Origin: Caldisericia bacterium
Lineage (GTDB): Bacteria; Caldisericota; Caldisericia; UBA6126; JAGPKI01
Assembly: GCA_018054005.1 (NCBI GenBank)
Contig: JAGPKI010000018.1
Coordinates: forward strand, 1 to 18,053
Length of the DNA: 18,053 nt
Direction of reading: 5' to 3'
In this document: positions 1-7,313 of the stretch, in pieces
Layout: each line of letters opens with the position of its first letter
Position numbering within the stretch: position 1 is the first letter of the stretch
The notes under the pieces: model-generated
Databases searched by the model: none
The model's input: the letters and a program-made list of their open reading frames with translations, nothing else
What the model was told of the DNA's origin: nothing
Translations under genes and position numbers: made by a program

Positions 1-199
1 GCTTTAGGATAGAAAAATCTGGTCCAATTGCAAGCTCAGAAGTAAGGTCTTTTAGATAATAACCCGTTAAAGACATTTCAGGAAAAATGATTAAATCTGC
101 TCCATTCTCCCTCGCAAGGTTAATATAAGAAAGATGTTTTTCAATGTTTCTATAAAGATCTCCAAAAATAGGTTTAATTTGAGCAATTCCTGCAATCAT
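1..199 (-). CDS. carbon-nitrogen hydrolase (nitrilase superfamily), N-terminal part only
   Basis: The first 66 codons of a gene that runs off the left edge. The translation opens MIAGIAQIKPIFGDLYRNIE and reaches IIFPEMSLTGY, the classic nitrilase-fold start with the catalytic glutamate in FPE. Family members hydrolyse C-N bonds in amides or nitriles, or supply ammonia as the N-terminal domain of glutamine-dependent NAD synthetase. The part needed to choose between a stand-alone amidase and a NadE-type fusion lies outside the window. The ATG overlaps the TGA of queT as ATGA, so it is translationally coupled and is the last visible gene of the rpsO-pnp block. The family is clear; the substrate is unknown. 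Confidence 0.8.
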   Translation of the reverse strand, partial: MIAGIAQIKPIFGDLYRNIEKHLSYINLARENGADLIIFPEMSLTGYYLKDLTSELAIGPDFSILK

Positions 200-684
200 A
201 GACTAAACTTTTTCCTCTTTAAAAGGTAAGTAATAATTATAGAACCTCCAATACCTACTGATATAGCTTCTCCGATTGCAATTGTCAAGCTAAAGAAAAA
301 AAATCGATTAATCTCAAAAGATGGAGGATTATTTGTTAAAATTGATAAATATAATCCTACTCCAAGAGCATTTATTAAAATCGGTGGGATAATCCCCAGA
401 TAAGGCTTTTTTATTTTTCTTACTGAGTAAGTTAAAATTGCTGCAATTAGCGTGCATAAAGCACCAAAAACAACATCCATTAAGCCAAATGGAGAAAATA
501 AATTGGCTAATATACATCCAACTGTCAATCCTGCAATAGATTCAGGGAAAAAGTAAGGTAAAACAGCTAAAATCTCTGAAATTCTTATCTGAATATGTCC
601 ATAACTTACCGGTTGAAGGGCAACAGTTAGCGCGAAATAAAGAGCAGCGATTAATGTGCCCCTAACAAAAACTTTTACATTCAC
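196..684 (-). CDS. queT: QueT-type queuosine-precursor transporter, ECF S component
   Basis: A hydrophobic protein of 162 residues with about five or six membrane segments. The stretch YGHIQIRISEILAVLPYFFP, followed by GLTVGCILANLFSPFG and a DVVFGALCTLIAA segment, is characteristic of the QueT family. These S components bind a queuosine precursor (preQ0/preQ1) and need a shared ECF energizing module, which is not in this window. I start it at the GTG at 684, which has AAGGA four bases upstream and lies one base after the RNase J stop. An in-frame TTG at 708 would give a longer product but has no ribosome binding site and would overlap rnj by 23 bases. It overlaps the next gene by ATGA. Substrate assignment rests on family resemblance. 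Confidence 0.82.
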   Translation of the reverse strand: MNVKVFVRGTLIAALYFALTVALQPVSYGHIQIRISEILAVLPYFFPESIAGLTVGCILANLFSPFGLMDVVFGALCTLIAAILTYSVRKIKKPYLGIIPPILINALGVGLYLSILTNNPPSFEINRFFFFSLTIAIGEAISVGIGGSIIITYLLKRKKFSL

Positions 685-685
685 T

Positions 686-2329
686 TTATCCTTCAAGGAC
701 AGTAACAAAAATTATTGGGTTTCTATGTGTGACTTCAATAATTTTACCCTGAAGAAACTTTCTAAGAGTATTTTCAAGCTCTCTCCTGCTACTATTCTCA
801 AGAGCCCATTTTTCAACAATTTCTTTTGAACCAGCTTTAGCAGCACTTAAGACTTTACCAGAAAATCTTTGCGATATAAAACCTTTTGTTTCTATAATTG
901 GGTCGATAATAAGTTTTTTGTTCTGTCTGCTTATTAAAAATACAGCGCTTACTACACCTTCTTTAGAGAGTCGTCTTCTTTCGTCCAGAACAGAATATTC
1001 TATATCTCCAACAATCTTTCCATCTATCATTGTTGGTTCAGCTGGTACACGTGACACTATTTTCATTTCATTTGGTTTTACTGAGACTACAGCTCCATTT
1101 TCTGCTATCAGAGCATTTTTAGGATTAACATTTGTTGAAAGTGCAATCTTTACATGAGAGTACATTTGTCTGTATTCACCATGAATTGGAATAAAATAAC
1201 GTGGTTTTAGCAAACTGAGCATTGTCCTTAAATCTTCTATTGCTCCGTGACCCGACACATGCACATGCTCTCTTTTATAAATAACTTCCGCTCCAAGCTT
1301 ATATAGCCCATTAACCACCTTATTAACAAGACTTTCATTCCCTGGTATTGGGTCAGCAGATATTATTACAAGATCACCTTTTTTAATCTTTAGCATTTCG
1401 TGAGATTCATTTGCGAGTCTTGTTAATCCAGAGAAAGGCTCGCCCTGTGTGCCTGTAGTCAATATTAATACCTCATTATCTTTATATTTTGATAGTTTAT
1501 CATTATTAATTGTTAAGCCATCAGGCACATCACCATAACCAAGCTTTGATGAAACATTTATAACTTCAATAATGCTTTTTCCATCTATCAATACTTTTTT
1601 ACCTAATTTTTTAGCAATCATAAGAACCTGCTGAACACGATGAAGGTTTGTTGAAAATGTAGCAACAAGCACTCTCCCTTGTGCTGCCCGGATAATATCT
1701 TCTAACTTTTCCCCAACAACACGTTCAGAGCCAGTAAAACCTTCTTCATCAGCATTTGTGCTATCTCCAAGATAAAGCAATACTCCATCTTTTCCTACTG
1801 ATGCTAATCCTTGAAGATCTATCGGCTTATCGTCGATTGGTGTTTGGTCAATTTTAAAGTCTCCCGAGTGAACAATGTAACCATATGGAGTTTTAAAAGT
1901 TACAGCAAAACCATCAGGAATACTATGAGTCACTCTTATAAATCCAACATTAATATTACCAATCTTGTGAGTTGAGGGTAGTTTAATTTCCTTAAACTTA
2001 ATTTTTTTTGAAATATAAGCAGGGAGGTCCGATTTCAAGATACCAAAAGTTAAAGGTGTTGTATATATTGGTGCATCCAATTTATCAACTATATATCTCA
2101 TAGCACCTATATGGTCAGCGTGTCCATGAGTAAGAATTATTCCCTTTATTTTATCCTTAATTTTAAGGATATAACTAATATCAGGGATTAATTTATCTAC
2201 ACCAAGCATTTCTGCATCAGGAAATTTAAAACCAGCATCTACAAGTATTGCTTCATCATCAAACTCAAAAAGAGTCATATTTTTTCCTATTTCGTCAATT
2301 CCACCTAAAAAAACTACTTTTATATTCAT
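686..2329 (-). CDS. rnj: ribonuclease J (metallo-beta-lactamase/beta-CASP RNase)
   Basis: A 547-residue protein of normal RNase J length. It starts with the typical FLGGIDEIGKNMTLFE strand, has the zinc-binding HGHADH motif at residues 68-73, a HSGDFK motif near 155, a beta-CASP part with the SGHG motif, and PIHGEYRQ near 380. The C-terminal extension is that of RNase J proteins. The family combines 5'-to-3' exonuclease and endonuclease activity in mRNA turnover and rRNA/tRNA maturation in the cytoplasm. GGTGGAG lies 11 bases before the ATG. It sits 6 bp after the uracil-DNA glycosylase gene in the same transcription unit as pnp, so enzymes of 5'-3' and 3'-5' decay are co-expressed. Only one paralogue is seen here, so J1 versus J2 cannot be decided. 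Confidence 0.96.
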   Translation of the reverse strand: MNIKVVFLGGIDEIGKNMTLFEFDDEAILVDAGFKFPDAEMLGVDKLIPDISYILKIKDKIKGIILTHGHADHIGAMRYIVDKLDAPIYTTPLTFGILKSDLPAYISKKIKFKEIKLPSTHKIGNINVGFIRVTHSIPDGFAVTFKTPYGYIVHSGDFKIDQTPIDDKPIDLQGLASVGKDGVLLYLGDSTNADEEGFTGSERVVGEKLEDIIRAAQGRVLVATFSTNLHRVQQVLMIAKKLGKKVLIDGKSIIEVINVSSKLGYGDVPDGLTINNDKLSKYKDNEVLILTTGTQGEPFSGLTRLANESHEMLKIKKGDLVIISADPIPGNESLVNKVVNGLYKLGAEVIYKREHVHVSGHGAIEDLRTMLSLLKPRYFIPIHGEYRQMYSHVKIALSTNVNPKNALIAENGAVVSVKPNEMKIVSRVPAEPTMIDGKIVGDIEYSVLDERRRLSKEGVVSAVFLISRQNKKLIIDPIIETKGFISQRFSGKVLSAAKAGSKEIVEKWALENSSRRELENTLRKFLQGKIIEVTHRNPIIFVTVLEG

Positions 2330-2335
2330 TCTTAA

Positions 2336-2920
2336 TTATTCTCCACCATTCATTAATGACTTAAGTAAATTAAAATCCTCCTTTATAATATCCATAATCT
2401 CTCTTCTGTATAGAGCTGCAGCAGGATGATATGTAGGAAGATAAATTATTCCGTCCTGCTCTTTTGGTCTACCTCGAACTTTGCTTATGGAAAAGCCCCC
2501 ACCTAATAGTGAAACAAGCGCTGCATTGCCAAGAATCAGAATAAATTTTGGCTCTATTAGTGCTATCTGGGATATTAGGTAAGGTTTACAGGACATAATT
2601 TCGGATATAGAGGGCGTTCTATTGCCAGGTGGTCTACATTTTACTGCATTTGTTATAAATACATCCTCTCTTGTGAGACCAATTGTTGAAAGTAAATCAG
2701 ACAAAACCTTCCCTGCTTCACCAACAAATGGTCTCCCTTGTTTATCTTCATTATATCCGGGGCCCTCACCCACGAGCATTAACTTAGTATTTAGGTTACC
2801 TTCTCCGGCTACAGTATGGGTCCTTGATTTATGGAGTTCGCAATTCCTGCAGATAGAAATTTCATGAACGATACATTTAAAAACTTCTTCCTTCCACGCA
2901 TCTTCTGTATTATCGGTCAT
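2336..2920 (-). CDS. uracil-DNA glycosylase, family 4 (4Fe-4S)
   Basis: A 194-residue protein of family-4 length. The active-site region GEGPGYNEDKQGRPFVGEAG (residues 51-70), the KCRPPGNRTP segment (94-103) and the TYHPAAALYR motif near the C terminus identify the family. Four cysteines, C24, C27, C95 and C111, have the spacing expected for the 4Fe-4S cluster. The enzyme removes uracil from DNA to start base-excision repair; this family is common in thermophiles and many anaerobes. The ATG overlaps the pnp TGA as ATGA, and GAGGA directly abuts the start, so translation probably depends on coupling to pnp. An in-frame TGA just upstream excludes an earlier start. Confidence 0.93.
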   Translation of the reverse strand: MTDNTEDAWKEEVFKCIVHEISICRNCELHKSRTHTVAGEGNLNTKLMLVGEGPGYNEDKQGRPFVGEAGKVLSDLLSTIGLTREDVFITNAVKCRPPGNRTPSISEIMSCKPYLISQIALIEPKFILILGNAALVSLLGGGFSISKVRGRPKEQDGIIYLPTYHPAAALYRREIMDIIKEDFNLLKSLMNGGE

Positions 2921-5031
2921 TCCTCAATATTATTTTCGTTGTTCTCTATCTCAGAAAGCCCTTTCATTGTTAAGCTTATTCTTCCAAGATCGTCAATCCC
3001 TATAACTTTTACTGTTACTTCTTGCCCAAGCTTTAAAACACTGTCAACTGTGGGTATTCTTTTATTAGAGATCTGTGAAATATGAAGAAGTCCTTCTTTG
3101 CCTTTTTTAATCTCAACAAACGCACCATAATCCCTTATACTCGTAACTCTACCTTTATAAATATGACCAATTTCTATATCCTCCGTAATGTCCTTTATGG
3201 CATCTAATGCACCGTTAATGCTCACTTCATTTGGTGCAGAAACATAAACTTTTCCATCAGACTCTATATCAATCTTTGCACCTGTATCTTCAATTATTTT
3301 TTTAATTACTTTGCCCTGTGGCCCTATAAGTTCACCAATCTTTTCTGGATTTATTTTTACTATTTGCATTCTTGGGGCAAACTTAGAAAGATTTTGTCTT
3401 GGAGTTGAAATCACTTCTTGAATTTTATCGAGGATAAATAGATATGCTTTTGTTGCTCTTTCTAATCCTTCTCGTATTATATTGAGGTTTACCTTCTCTG
3501 TTTTTACATCCATCTGTAAAGCAGTAATACCTTTGTTGGTCCCTGCCACCTTAAAATCCATCTCTCCAGTAGCATCTTCGACTCCTTGTATATCAGTAAG
3601 AATACAATATGTATCTTCGTTAGTTATGAGACCCATAGCGATACCAGCAACAGGTGCTTTAATTGGAATTCCTGCATCCATAAGAGCTAATGTGCTTCCG
3701 CAAACTGAAGCCATAGAACTTGAACCATTGGATTCCAATACCTCAGAAACAACATGAATAGTATATGGAAACTCATCTTCAGTTGGAACAACAGGAATGA
3801 GTGCACGCTCTGCGAGTGCCCCATGCCCAATTTCTCTTCTTCCAGGACCTCTCAATGGTCTAACCTCCCCCACGCTAAAAGGAGGAAAATTGTAATAATG
3901 CATATAATGTTTAAGCTCTTCCTCAAGCAAACCCTCAACAAGCTGACCTTCACCTTTCGCTCCAAGAGTAACAAGAGTTAAAACTTGAGTTTGTCCTCTC
4001 TTGAACAGACCAGAACCATGCACTCTTGGCAAAAGGCCAACCTCTATACTAATTGGTCTTATCTCATCTATTGCCCTACCGTCTGGTCTTTTGTTTTCAA
4101 GAACTATTTTCCTTCTTACATAGTCATAAACAAATTTATCAAAGGCAAGATCAATTTCACCAGTTCTTTCTGGAAACAAAGGATCTAACTCTAAATGCAT
4201 TTCTTGCTTTAGGTTATCCACTGCATTTTCTCTTTGTTGCTTTATTGGATTGAATAAAGCATTTTCAATCCTGTTTATTAGATAATCTTCAGTAGCTGTC
4301 TTTATGTCATCCATTAGTACTGGTTCCTGAATGACTGCTTTTTCCTTTAAGGGTAACTGAGAAAGTATTTCCTCTTGAAAGCTTAGAAACTCATCATTTT
4401 TTGCGTCTGCATAAGAAAATGCCTCCATCATCAAGTCAAGAGAAATTTCTTTTGATCCTGATTCAACCATTACTATAGCCTTTCTTGTCTTTGCAACTAC
4501 AAGATCAAGTAAAGTCTCGTCCTCAATGGTGAATGGAGAATTAGTAATAAATTTATCGTCCATTCTACCTATTCTTACTGCAGATACAGGTCCATTAAAA
4601 GGTATTTCGGATATACTCAAAGCAATAGAAGTTGCATTTATTGCCAAGATATCTGGTTGATTTACGCCATCTGAAGAGAGAACATAGCAAATAACCTGAA
4701 CCTCGTTTTTTATATATTTTGGAAATAGCGGTCTTATTGACCTATCAATAAGACGGGATTTTAAAACCTCATAATCCGATGACTTACCACCTCTTTTAAA
4801 GAATCCGCCAGGAATTTTTCCAGCTGCATACATTCTTTCTATATAATCAACAGTTAAAGGAAAAAAATCTAACTCTTCATTAATTTCCTTGGACATCGTA
4901 ACAACTGATAATACAACTGTTTCACCAGCTCTTGCTAGTACTGCTCCACTTGCCTGATTTGCTAATTTGCCAATATTAAACGAGTATTTTACACCTTCAA
5001 TTTCTTTTTCAATATTAATCTCTTTATCCAT
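2917..5031 (-). CDS. pnp: polyribonucleotide nucleotidyltransferase (PNPase)
   Basis: A 704-residue protein with the full PNPase architecture: a first RNase PH domain, a helical linker, a second catalytic RNase PH domain, a KH domain at about 550-610 and an S1 domain at about 620-690. Visible signatures are FKRGGKSSDYEVLKSRL, GRREIGHGALAERAL, the catalytic DATGEMDFKVAGT segment near residue 490, the KH core IGELIGPQGKVIKKI and the S1 strands YGAFVEIKKGKEGLLHISQI. The enzyme degrades RNA 3'-to-5' by phosphorolysis in the cytoplasm. It follows rpsO by 14 bp, the classic rpsO-pnp arrangement, and overlaps the glycosylase gene by 4 bases. No defect is visible. Confidence 0.98.
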   Translation of the reverse strand: MDKEINIEKEIEGVKYSFNIGKLANQASGAVLARAGETVVLSVVTMSKEINEELDFFPLTVDYIERMYAAGKIPGGFFKRGGKSSDYEVLKSRLIDRSIRPLFPKYIKNEVQVICYVLSSDGVNQPDILAINATSIALSISEIPFNGPVSAVRIGRMDDKFITNSPFTIEDETLLDLVVAKTRKAIVMVESGSKEISLDLMMEAFSYADAKNDEFLSFQEEILSQLPLKEKAVIQEPVLMDDIKTATEDYLINRIENALFNPIKQQRENAVDNLKQEMHLELDPLFPERTGEIDLAFDKFVYDYVRRKIVLENKRPDGRAIDEIRPISIEVGLLPRVHGSGLFKRGQTQVLTLVTLGAKGEGQLVEGLLEEELKHYMHYYNFPPFSVGEVRPLRGPGRREIGHGALAERALIPVVPTEDEFPYTIHVVSEVLESNGSSSMASVCGSTLALMDAGIPIKAPVAGIAMGLITNEDTYCILTDIQGVEDATGEMDFKVAGTNKGITALQMDVKTEKVNLNIIREGLERATKAYLFILDKIQEVISTPRQNLSKFAPRMQIVKINPEKIGELIGPQGKVIKKIIEDTGAKIDIESDGKVYVSAPNEVSINGALDAIKDITEDIEIGHIYKGRVTSIRDYGAFVEIKKGKEGLLHISQISNKRIPTVDSVLKLGQEVTVKVIGIDDLGRISLTMKGLSEIENNENNIEE

Positions 5032-5045
5032 TTTAATTAATTATA

Positions 5046-5312
5046 TTAACCCCTTAATTTCAATTTTTTAACAATGTTTGCGTATCGCTCAAAATGATTT
5101 TCTTTTAGATAATTCAGAAGCTTTTTTCTTTTTCCAACCATTTTGAGTAAACCTCTCCTTGAACTATGGTCTTTCTTGTGAACCTCAAGATGTTTAGCAA
5201 GATAGTTAATCCGCTCCGTAAGAATAGCAATCTGAACTTCGGGAGAGCCAGTATCAAAATCATTAAGTTTGTATTCATTAATAATTTTTGCTTTTTCCTC
5301 TTTGTCTAACAT
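5046..5312 (-). CDS. rpsO: 30S ribosomal protein S15
   Basis: An 88-residue protein, one residue short of the usual 89. It shows the conserved S15 features: DTGSPEVQIAILTERI, the HLEVHKKDHSSRRGLLKMVG segment that contacts 16S rRNA, and KRKKLLNYLK. S15 binds the central domain of 16S rRNA early in 30S assembly. The ATG has a strong AGGAGG seven bases upstream. It is the first gene of the block that continues with pnp. A leader of roughly 70 nt from the proposed promoter would leave room for S15 autoregulation, but I do not see a specific pseudoknot. Confidence 0.97.
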   Translation of the reverse strand: MLDKEEKAKIINEYKLNDFDTGSPEVQIAILTERINYLAKHLEVHKKDHSSRRGLLKMVGKRKKLLNYLKENHFERYANIVKKLKLRG

Positions 5313-5389
5313 ATTAAAACCTCCTAATGTCCTATTACACAGATAAAGTCGAGGATTCGTTATCCATATAAAAGGTAAATTACATTTAT

Positions 5390-5417
5390 ATTATACTCAT
5401 TTTTAAAAATTATTTAA
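5390..5417 (-). promoter_or_regulatory. putative promoter of the rpsO-pnp block
   Basis: On the minus strand a perfect TATAAT lies at 5395-5390. The best -35 at 16 bp spacing is a weak TTAAAT at 5417-5412. It would start transcripts near 5383, about 70 nt before the rpsO ATG. The rest of the 205 bp gap (5313-5517) is very AT-rich, with no clear terminator for the upstream purE-purC unit. Confidence 0.5.
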
Positions 5418-5517
5418 TAATTATAATCTTTATTATGTATAAAATTGCTATTAAAACATCAATTACATTTAAGTTCTCGATCTTAACGAAAGTTTACAAA
5501 TATTTTTAAATTATAGT

Positions 5518-5784
5518 TTATTGCTCTTCTGACATTCCTCGCACAGTTCCAGCCATTACAACCTCAGCTATGCCTATTGCCTCTCTTACTTCTTCTTCGG
5601 TGGCTCCTGCTTTAATTGCCCTTTCAAGATGAAATTTATAACATCTCTCACAACCAGCTCCTAAAGCTACACCTATAGCTATGAGTTCTTTTTCTTTCCA
5701 GCTTAAAGTACCAGCTCTAAAAGCTTCCTTGTAAAATTCGACGTATTTTTGATTTAATTCTTTCTTAACTTCAAGAATGCCCAT
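5518..5784 (-). CDS. small carboxymuconolactone decarboxylase/AhpD-like protein
   Basis: An 88-residue single-domain protein. The segment LSWKEKELIAIGVALGAGC followed by ERCYKFH gives the CxxCxxxH motif (C45, C48, H52) of the AhpD-like branch, and ATEEEVREAIGIAEVVMAG is the usual second helix pair. Such proteins are typically oxidoreductases or peroxidase partners using the CxxC pair; true carboxymuconolactone decarboxylases lack it. AAGGAGG lies nine bases before the ATG. It follows purC by 19 bp and so ends the purE-purC unit. A link to purine synthesis is not obvious. The family is confident; the physiological substrate is unknown. Confidence 0.88.
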   Translation of the reverse strand: MGILEVKKELNQKYVEFYKEAFRAGTLSWKEKELIAIGVALGAGCERCYKFHLERAIKAGATEEEVREAIGIAEVVMAGTVRGMSEEQ

Positions 5785-5803
5785 TTTAAAAAGCCTCCTT
5801 TTC

Positions 5804-6697
5804 TTAAAGATTGTTTCCTGTTAAAAGCTCATATATTTTAAGATACCTCTGAGAAGTCTCCTCTATTACTTCCATAGGTAGTGATGGTGGGGGTGGTTCT
5901 TTATTCCAGCCTATTGAGGTAAGATAGTCCCTAACAAATTGCTTATCAAGACTTTTATCTACTCTTCCTTTATCAAAATCATCTTTTAAAATAAACCTTG
6001 AAGAATCAGGAGTAAAGATTTCATCTATAAGAATAATCTCATTTTCAATCTCTCCGAACTCGAATTTAGTATCAGCAATAATGATGCCTCTATTTAATGC
6101 ATAATTATATGCAAATTCGTATAAATTAAGAGAAATCTTTGAGAATTTTTCTGCTTTTGCTTCTCCAATTAAATCCTTTAGTTCTTCATAAGTTATGTTC
6201 CTGTCATGCTTTCCTTCTTCTTTTGTTGATGGGGTAAAAAGAGGTTTAGGTAACTTATCGCCATACTTTAACCCCTTTTCCAACATATAAGAGCCGACTT
6301 TACAATCATTTTTATACTCTTCATAAGCAGATCCCATTAAATGCCCTCTCACTATGAATTCAAATGGTATTACTTTTGTTTTTTCAACAATCATAGATCT
6401 GTTCTTTAGTTCTTCTTCATACTTCATAAGTTCTGGATAATGATTACTAACTAATGTGCTTATAAAGTGGTTCCTGACTAATTCGGAGGTTTTATTAAAC
6501 CAAAACTCAGATAATTTATTTAGAACAATGCCCTTATTTGGAATAGGCTCTCTAAACACAACATCAAAAGCTGACAATCTATCCGTTGAAATTAATAATA
6601 GGTGTTTTCCTAAATCGTATATATCTCTTACTTTGCCTCTTTTAAGAAGCTTAATATCTATAAGGTTAGTTTCGTAAATTACTTTATTTTGAATCAT
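5804..6697 (-). CDS. purC: phosphoribosylaminoimidazole-succinocarboxamide synthase (SAICAR synthetase)
   Basis: A 297-residue protein carrying the SAICAR synthetase signatures GKVRDIYD, STDRLSAFD, EFIVRGHLMGSAYEEY, DRNITYEEL, DTKFEFG and LIDEIFTPDSSRF. It joins aspartate to CAIR with ATP in purine synthesis. The length matches the longer (about 300-residue) class rather than the roughly 235-residue E. coli type. The ATG lies inside the 3' end of purE, a 14-base overlap, and AGAGGAGT just upstream supports this start. PurE makes its substrate, so the overlap couples consecutive enzymes. Confidence 0.96.
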   Translation of the reverse strand: MIQNKVIYETNLIDIKLLKRGKVRDIYDLGKHLLLISTDRLSAFDVVFREPIPNKGIVLNKLSEFWFNKTSELVRNHFISTLVSNHYPELMKYEEELKNRSMIVEKTKVIPFEFIVRGHLMGSAYEEYKNDCKVGSYMLEKGLKYGDKLPKPLFTPSTKEEGKHDRNITYEELKDLIGEAKAEKFSKISLNLYEFAYNYALNRGIIIADTKFEFGEIENEIILIDEIFTPDSSRFILKDDFDKGRVDKSLDKQFVRDYLTSIGWNKEPPPPSLPMEVIEETSQRYLKIYELLTGNNL

Positions 6698-7193
6698 TTA
6701 GACTCCTCTCCACTTTTTCCTGTTTTTCAATTAGAGATTTTTTCATCTTTTCAGAGTAGTTAATCAGTTTTTCTTCTAAATTTTTATCTTTAAGTGCAAG
6801 AATACGTAATGCAAGGAAAGCTGCATTAGCAGAAGAATCAACTCCAACTGTTGCAACAGGTATTCCTGGAGGCATCTGTATTGTTGAAAAAAGAGCATCC
6901 AACCCTAAAAGGCTGGTTCTGCAAAGGGGAATACCAATAACTGGTAAAACTGTATTTGCTGCTGTAACACCTGCAAGATGAGCAGACATTCCTGCTGCAG
7001 CAATTATAACCTGTATACCGCGATCTTTGGCTTCTTTAGCAAATTTAATGCATTCTTCAGTATTTCTGTGAGCAGAGATTACTTTAACTTCATAAGAAAC
7101 ATCGAATTCATCAAATATATGACATGCCTCCATACATAGCTTTAGGTCACTGTCACTGCCCATAACGATACTAACAATTGTGGAATTTTGCAT
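6684..7193 (-). CDS. purE: N5-carboxyaminoimidazole ribonucleotide mutase, class I PurE
   Basis: A 169-residue protein with the PurE signatures VMGSDSDL, ISAHRNTEE, AAAGMSAHLAGVTAANTVLP and STIQMPPGIPVATVGVD. The HR pair in SAHR and the AHL loop point to class I, which uses N5-CAIR made by PurK, rather than the class II AIR carboxylase, which has SAHK and a different loop. No purK is in the window. AAAGGAGG lies 12 bases before the ATG. It is the first gene of the leftward purE-purC unit and is driven from the divergent region at 7194-7313. Confidence 0.95.
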   Translation of the reverse strand: MQNSTIVSIVMGSDSDLKLCMEACHIFDEFDVSYEVKVISAHRNTEECIKFAKEAKDRGIQVIIAAAGMSAHLAGVTAANTVLPVIGIPLCRTSLLGLDALFSTIQMPPGIPVATVGVDSSANAAFLALRILALKDKNLEEKLINYSEKMKKSLIEKQEKVERSLNDSK

Positions 7194-7212
7194 TAATCTT
7201 TTTATCCTCCTT

Positions 7213-7264
7213 TTTCAACAAAGTTAACAAAAGTTTTCAACAATTATATCCACACTTTCAACAA
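7213..7264 (+). repeat. three direct TTTCAACAA repeats at 21-22 bp spacing
   Basis: TTTCAACAA occurs at 7213-7221, 7235-7243 and 7256-7264. The starts are 22 and 21 bp apart, about two helical turns, so all three would face the same side of the helix. The first two extend to TTTTCAACA, a 7/9 match to the DnaA box TTATCCACA. They lie over the purE leader and -10 region. Confidence 0.75.
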
Positions 7265-7287
7265 CATTTATTAAAAATGTGTGGATA
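7247..7287. repeat. 9-bp inverted repeat carrying DnaA-box-like arms
   Basis: TATCCACAC at 7247-7255 is perfectly inverted as GTGTGGATA at 7279-7287, with 23 bases between. The arm centres are 32 bp apart, about three helical turns. The right arm contains TGTGGATAA (7280-7288), a perfect DnaA box on the minus strand. The left arm contains ATATCCACA (7246-7254), 8/9 on the plus strand. The left arm overlaps the purE -10 and the right arm abuts the lepA -10. Confidence 0.8.
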
Positions 7288-7313
7288 AATTATAATTAGT
7301 TATACTATTAAAT

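Larger units (their letters stand above)
7194..7313. promoter_or_regulatory. divergent control region between purE and lepA
   Basis: A 120 bp AT-rich spacer from which both flanking transcription units diverge. A minus-strand TATAAT at 7248-7243 could drive purE (leader about 45 nt). Plus-strand TATAAT at 7291-7296 or TATACT at 7301-7306 could drive lepA. Neither has a good -35. DnaA-box-like sequences and the direct and inverted repeats listed separately fall between and over these -10 elements. No purine riboswitch aptamer and no recognisable PurR box is present. Confidence 0.6.

Noticed and set aside
7194..7313. Purine riboswitch or PurR operator upstream of purE
   Set aside because: The leader is too short for the aptamer plus expression platform, the conserved core is not seen, and known PurR consensus sites do not match.
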